26,806 nucleotides of DNA from Planctomycetota bacterium (GTDB lineage Bacteria > Planctomycetota > Phycisphaerae > Phycisphaerales > SM1A02). Of this stretch, positions 23,250 through 26,806 are shown in pieces (position 1 is the stretch's first letter; each line of letters begins with the position of its first letter). Position numbers and translations under genes: made by a program. The stretch lies in NCBI GenBank assembly GCA_003671065.1, contig QWPU01000003.1:1-26806 (forward strand), written 5' to 3'. The notes beneath the pieces were generated by a model. It was not told the DNA's origin. It saw only the letters and a list, made by a program, of their open reading frames with translations, and did not search any database.

Positions 23250-24392
23250 TCATGCCGTGTGCGATGTGCTGTGCGATGCGATGAGTTTCGCAACCGTGCG
23301 CGGATCATGTTCTAAGGCGAGCGCGTCGGAAGCGCGCGCGGCGTTGTCTGCGTACAACGCCCATTTCGCAAGCACTTTTTCACTTGCGGCGGCAAGATGT
23401 TCCGCGGTGCGCTCGCGTAAGACAACTCCTGCATCGAAGCGCTCGACGACTTCTGCCGCCCATGTTCCTGCGCTCGTAATCACAGGCGCGCCGTGAAGTA
23501 GTGCGTCGAGCACAATGCCACTCACGCCATCAGCAAACTTCTCGCGCTCATACGGCGCAAGCACAAGCGCGCCGCAGTAGCGAGCCGCGTACTCCTCGCG
23601 ATCAGGCGACTTCGCATCGGCAACGAGTCCGCGATAGTGTGCGGCAAGCAGACGCGCGACCACTGCGCCTTCGCGTGAACCGTGATGATCAACATGCTTT
23701 GGTGACACTTGCACGATGAGCGGAAGATCGGCGTTTCGCTGCGCGAGTAATTCCGCGAATCCCGCGACCACATCAAGACCTTTGTTGATGCGTGCAGCAC
23801 CCGCCATCAAGAGATGCCGAAACGGCGCGCGCAACAAGGCGCCTTGCGCACGCGTGGCGGGATAGTGAATGACTCCGACATGATCAATGTTGGCAGCGTG
23901 CAGTTGCTCGCCGACACCGCGCGTGGTTGCAAGAAACAGTGAACGCTCGCGCGCGCGAGGCGCAAGATGCAACGCAAGTCGTGCGCCGCGCGTCTGCAAT
24001 GGCCAGTGCACGCAGAGCGAAAGACGCGCAAGCATGTCGCCGTCGAGAAGCGCGGCACAATCAGCACCCAACGCGTGCATCGCCGTTGCGGTGAGCACGA
24101 GCGTGTGATGACCTTCGCGTAAAGACCCATGAATCGCCCGTAATTCCGCAGCTGCGCCACGCGGCATGGCCACGGCAGTGACAGGCACCGCGCCGGAAAG
24201 CGTCGGCAGAAAATCACGCGCGCGCGGATCGGCCACGACTTCAATGCGCGTAAAGATTCCATCCGCACGAGAAGCAAGCGCACGCACGAACTCCGCGTAA
24301 TGCCCACTCGGCCCGCGCAGCATGGGCTCGATCACGCGAAGTATTCCAGTGGGGATGCCGGAAGGGATGCCAGGAGCAACAGCAGTCGTCAC
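23250..24392 (-). CDS. Glycosyltransferase family 4-like protein
   Basis: A 380-residue GT-B type glycosyltransferase. The start is uncertain: I prefer GTG 24392, which retains LRVIEPMLRGPSGHYAEFVRAL, the Gly/His-containing first strand and helix of the N-terminal domain. A later ATG at 24323 would cut into it, and the open frame up to 24488 runs into truD. The C-terminal domain shows HLLMAGAARINKGLDVVAGF, a strand LPLIVQVSP, and the donor-binding region KFADGVSGIVLDALLHGAPVIT followed by GTWAAEVV. The usual E-x7-E is modified (Asp in DGVSGIVLD). It is followed by a second glycosyltransferase. A small duplication near the N-terminus gives GIPSGIPTGI. Confidence 0.8.
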   Translation of the reverse strand: MTTAVAPGIPSGIPTGILRVIEPMLRGPSGHYAEFVRALASRADGIFTRIEVVADPRARDFLPTLSGAVPVTAVAMPRGAAAELRAIHGSLREGHHTLVLTATAMHALGADCAALLDGDMLARLSLCVHWPLQTRGARLALHLAPRARERSLFLATTRGVGEQLHAANIDHVGVIHYPATRAQGALLRAPFRHLLMAGAARINKGLDVVAGFAELLAQRNADLPLIVQVSPKHVDHHGSREGAVVARLLAAHYRGLVADAKSPDREEYAARYCGALVLAPYEREKFADGVSGIVLDALLHGAPVITSAGTWAAEVVERFDAGVVLRERTAEHLAAASEKVLAKWALYADNAARASDALALEHDPRTVAKLIASHSTSHTA

Positions 24393-24418
24393 GCGTTGGA
24401 GGATACAGTGGCGATCCC

Positions 24419-25639
24419 TTGACCATTCGTCGCACACCTGAAGATTTCCGCGTCGAAGAACGCAACACCCGCGCCTTCCATGATTCATTGATGTCCGAGC
24501 GATTGCCCTCGCATCCCTTCGCGGCCTTCACGCTGGAAAAGATTTCGCTCGCGACGCACGACGCGCTCACCTTCATTGCCAATGTGCTTGAGATCCCACG
24601 CACGGCGCTGAGCGCTGCGGGACTCAAAGATCGTCACGCGATCACCAAGCAAGTCATCACCATCGATTCAGCGGCTTTTCGTGGGCGAATCCCGCATGAA
24701 GCGCACGATCAAGCGTGGCGTCTCACGCGTCTTGGCTTTACCAACCGCGCCGCTGACGCCACCATCATCGCCGGCAACGCCTTCAGCATCGTCGTGCGCA
24801 ATCTCAACAAGCGTCACACCGATGAACTCGTGCGCCGCGCCGAAACGCTGGTCGACAGCGGCAGCGGCGACCTTCTCTTCGTGAACTACTTCGGCGATCA
24901 GCGCTTTGGCAGCGCGCGTCACGGCGAAGGCTTCGTCGGTCGCGCGCTCATCGACGGCGACTTTGAAAAGGCTGTGAAACTTGCGATCGGCACGCCCGCA
25001 CGCAAAGACTCAGGCCCGCTGCGCACGCTCACTCGCGCGCTCGCCACCCATTGGGGCGACTGGCCAACCGCGCTGGCCGCATGTCCAAGACTTCCTGAAC
25101 GCGGCGCCGTCGAAACACTCGCGCGCGGCGGTGATTTCAAAGAAGCGTTTACTGCGTTGCCGAAATTCACACAAGACATTTGCGTCGAGGCGTATCAATC
25201 GTTCTTGTGGAACGCGATTGCGCGAGAGCTCTCACACGCGCTTGCCGAAACCACTGCACAACGCGCCTTCGAAGCAGAAGATCTCTTCGGTCCACTCATC
25301 TTTCCACGCGCGACCGCACTCACTCCCGCGTTTCGCGAGCTCGGTATCTCCATGCCATCGCCGCGCAGTGAGATGCCTGAGTGCTTGAGCGAAATCGTCG
25401 CTGGCATTTTTGAAGATGAGGGAATCAGCTTCGACATGCTGCGCATTCCAGGCGTGCAACGGCCGTACTTCGGTGGAGGTGATCGTCCGTTCATTGCACG
25501 CGCGCGCGGTTGGACAATCAGTGAACCATTCGCCGACGAATTCGCTGGCGGCGGAAGCGCGGTCCACGCGTGCAAACTTTCGTTTGAACTTCCTCGCGGC
25601 GCGTACGCGACGGTGCTGCTTCGCGCACTCGGACAATGA
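24419..25639 (+). CDS. truD: tRNA pseudouridine(13) synthase
   Basis: Converts U13 of tRNA(Glu) to pseudouridine. The 406-residue protein has the TruD pattern: TPEDFRVEE at 6-14 (E. coli has NPEDFVVVE), the catalytic-loop motif GLKDRHAITKQ with Asp71, GNAFSIVVRNL, VNYFGDQRFG, the insertion domain in the middle, YQSFLWNAIARE and a C-terminal RPF...R strand set. The start is probably TTG 24419. A strong GGAGG at 24398-24402 sits rather far (16 bases) from it, and a GTG closer to that site (24408) is out of frame and stops at once. The window therefore shows no better in-frame start. It is divergent from the GT4-like gene with about 26 bp between starts. Confidence 0.93.
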   Translation: MTIRRTPEDFRVEERNTRAFHDSLMSERLPSHPFAAFTLEKISLATHDALTFIANVLEIPRTALSAAGLKDRHAITKQVITIDSAAFRGRIPHEAHDQAWRLTRLGFTNRAADATIIAGNAFSIVVRNLNKRHTDELVRRAETLVDSGSGDLLFVNYFGDQRFGSARHGEGFVGRALIDGDFEKAVKLAIGTPARKDSGPLRTLTRALATHWGDWPTALAACPRLPERGAVETLARGGDFKEAFTALPKFTQDICVEAYQSFLWNAIARELSHALAETTAQRAFEAEDLFGPLIFPRATALTPAFRELGISMPSPRSEMPECLSEIVAGIFEDEGISFDMLRIPGVQRPYFGGGDRPFIARARGWTISEPFADEFAGGGSAVHACKLSFELPRGAYATVLLRALGQ

Positions 25640-25689
25640 CGATCGCTTGGTGAGAAGCACGAACGCACGCTCGCCATTACGCTGCACGC

Positions 25690-26169
25690 ATGCTCTTCAT
25701 TCGCGCGTGCATCTTCGCCTGCATTTCTCTCGCGCTCACTGCGTGTGGTCACAGCCTCACCATGACCACAACGGCTGATGAAGCGTGGAAGGACACGATC
25801 GGCGCACTGCGCGTGCAAGGGTTGATCCCCGCGTCACTTGATATCGCGCACGCAACGGCGCTTGAACGCCCTCGCATCGATCCCGTGAAAGGCGAGATTG
25901 ATCTCGTCTATGCAGAGAGCGTGTACTACGGGCAAGGTGCTGCGTTCATCACCGTCGATCTCGACAAGCCTCTTGAAGTCTTGCCACGCACGGTGCGCCT
26001 TTGGGTCGATTATCCCGTGGGAAATAGGGTCGTTCGCTACGGTCGCTCGATAGATGCGAAGGCGTCGGCTGACTTGTTTCACAACTTTGAACGCGCGCTC
26101 GCGACCTATCGCGCGACGCGAGCCTCGGATGCAGCGGCGCCTTTACCCGCGCCTTCACCCGCGAATTGA
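25690..26169 (+). CDS. Small lipoprotein of unknown function
   Basis: A 159-residue putative lipoprotein. The signal is MLFIRACIFACISLALTAC with lipobox LTAC (Cys19). The mature part begins with TTTADEAWKDTIGALRVQGL, a pattern like small periplasmic lipoproteins with an alpha/beta fold, then beta strands (GEIDLVYAESVYYGQG, RTVRLWVDYPVGN). The tail is Ala/Pro-rich. It starts 50 bp after truD and converges on the Rrf2-type gene with 22 bp between stops. Confidence 0.75.
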   Translation: MLFIRACIFACISLALTACGHSLTMTTTADEAWKDTIGALRVQGLIPASLDIAHATALERPRIDPVKGEIDLVYAESVYYGQGAAFITVDLDKPLEVLPRTVRLWVDYPVGNRVVRYGRSIDAKASADLFHNFERALATYRATRASDAAAPLPAPSPAN

Positions 26170-26175
26170 CGTGCT

Positions 26176-26201
26176 CCCTTACGCACGACCCTTACGCACG
26201 A
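26176..26201. repeat. 13-bp tandem duplication at the end of the Rrf2-type gene
   Basis: Two adjacent copies of CCCTTACGCACGA. Each contains the same TAA on the minus strand, so the regulator stop at 26192 is followed directly by a second copy of its last codons and stop. Confidence 0.85.
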
Positions 26202-26698
26202 CCCTTGCGCTTTGGTTGACTCGCGCGATACGACGCTCGCGGAGAAACTTCTGGTCGCACTCCCTTGGCGACAGGCTTGAGCCCCTGCTCTTGCACTGCG
26301 ACGCGAAAGATTTCAAGCGTGGTGTCCTCATGAAGTCGACGCACCGACTCTTGCATCGCAACGAGTCGATTGTGTAACGCGCATGGCGTACCCACGCCGC
26401 AGACACCGCCACCGAATGGACAATCGGTCGAAGTGTTTTCGCGTTCGAAGAGTTCGTAGGCTTCGCGCAGCGTGATTTTGCTTGGCTGGCGCGAGAGTGC
26501 GTACCCACCGCCTGGTCCAGGCGCGCCCTTCACGAGATCTGCGCGTGAAAGCGTCGAGAGAATCTTCGCGACCATCGCGCGTGGCAAACCTCGTTGATCC
26601 GCGATCTCAACCGCAGAGAGGCGAGTCTTTCCGTTGTCCCACACTTCAGCAAGACGACTCATAGCTGCGATGGCGGTTTCGGTTTGCTTTCCGTACAT
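26192..26698 (-). CDS. Rrf2-family transcriptional regulator, probably Fe-S cluster binding
   Basis: A 168-residue winged-helix regulator. ATG 26698 is taken because GAGGAAC lies at good spacing upstream and it gives the usual family start (TETAIAAMSRLAEVW); the frame is open to 26794. Seen: helix-turn-helix LSAVEIADQRGLPRAMVAKILSTL (about 28-51), wing GAPGPGGGYALSR, and three cysteines in DCPFGGGVCGVGTPCALH (about 93-110), spaced C-x6-C-x5-C, where IscR/NsrR/RsrR relatives bind a 2Fe-2S cluster. The tail is basic and low in complexity. Known for the family: sensors of iron-sulfur status, nitric oxide or redox state. The 100-bp upstream region holds an inverted repeat GATAAGCATATC (26768-26779) that could be an operator, but this is unproven. 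Confidence 0.92.
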   Translation of the reverse strand: MYGKQTETAIAAMSRLAEVWDNGKTRLSAVEIADQRGLPRAMVAKILSTLSRADLVKGAPGPGGGYALSRQPSKITLREAYELFERENTSTDCPFGGGVCGVGTPCALHNRLVAMQESVRRLHEDTTLEIFRVAVQEQGLKPVAKGVRPEVSPRASYRASQPKRKGRA

Positions 26699-26806
26699 GA
26701 AGTTCCTCGTGAGAATTGGCTTGCATTCGCTGCCGAAACACGCATCGCCGCGCGGGCGTGAATCGTAGATAAGCATATCCGACTTTGAGTCCACCGCAGA
26801 GTCGAC

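Noticed and set aside
24408..24422. GTG with an ideally spaced GGAGG as the truD start
   Set aside because: It is out of frame with truD and meets a stop after four codons.

Overview
The window looks like chromosomal DNA of a planctomycete, most likely of the class Phycisphaerae. The main evidence is the large secreted protein at 12481-14733, which ends in thrombospondin-3-like calcium repeats and a dockerin-like pair (GDINGDGVVNAADLG and a second copy), a protein style typical of that group. A Tat-exported TIM-barrel isomerase paired with a lipoprotein sulfatase, and GC-rich DNA full of GCGC steps, also fit. No RNA gene, transposase, integrase or CRISPR array was seen.

Layout. 1-4284 (+): a Ca2+/H+ antiporter of the ChaA family whose frame runs off the left edge, a secreted transglutaminase-like/esterase fusion, and an ICMT-like membrane methyltransferase. 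4302-5030 (-): a lipoprotein resembling a tyrosine phosphatase whose signature Arg is replaced. 5123-5547: a frameshifted relic that resembles part of a gingipain-type (C25) peptidase. 5575-8716 (+): a tight operon of a Gfo/Idh/MocA oxidoreductase, L-fuconate dehydratase and an SDR. 8729-15146: a 6.4-kb block of different character (two unknown secreted proteins, an RCC1/dockerin protein, a small coupled ORF, a decayed gene copy). 15245-16108 (-): an L-fuconolactonase-like amidohydrolase. 16150-21843 (+): aldo/keto reductase, AstB, a DCC-family thiol oxidoreductase, a small exported protein, a hydroxypyruvate-isomerase-like protein and a sulfatase. 21844-24392 (-): two glycosyltransferases and an iodotyrosine-deiodinase-like nitroreductase. 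24419-26169 (+): TruD and a small lipoprotein. 26192-26698 (-): an Rrf2-type regulator.

How the genes fit together. The lactonase, fuconate dehydratase and SDR are consecutive steps of the non-phosphorylating L-fucose pathway; the Gfo/Idh/MocA protein and the aldo/keto reductase are candidates for the first oxidation. With the sulfatase nearby, use of sulfated fucans is a reasonable inference, although no fucanase or fucosidase is in the window.

The most unusual feature is the history of the 8.7-15.2 kb block. It splits the SDR and lactonase genes, which appear once to have been convergent neighbours. The last 93 bases of the SDR gene plus the first bases beyond it (108 bp) are repeated directly at both ends of the block. 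Inside lies a second, decayed lactonase copy that has lost two segments exactly between short direct repeats (5 and 11 bp) and carries a 1-base frameshift. A roughly 50-bp AT-rich element lies next to the 3' end of both lactonase copies and upstream of a secreted-protein gene each time. This suggests two rounds of duplication or insertion at the same spot.
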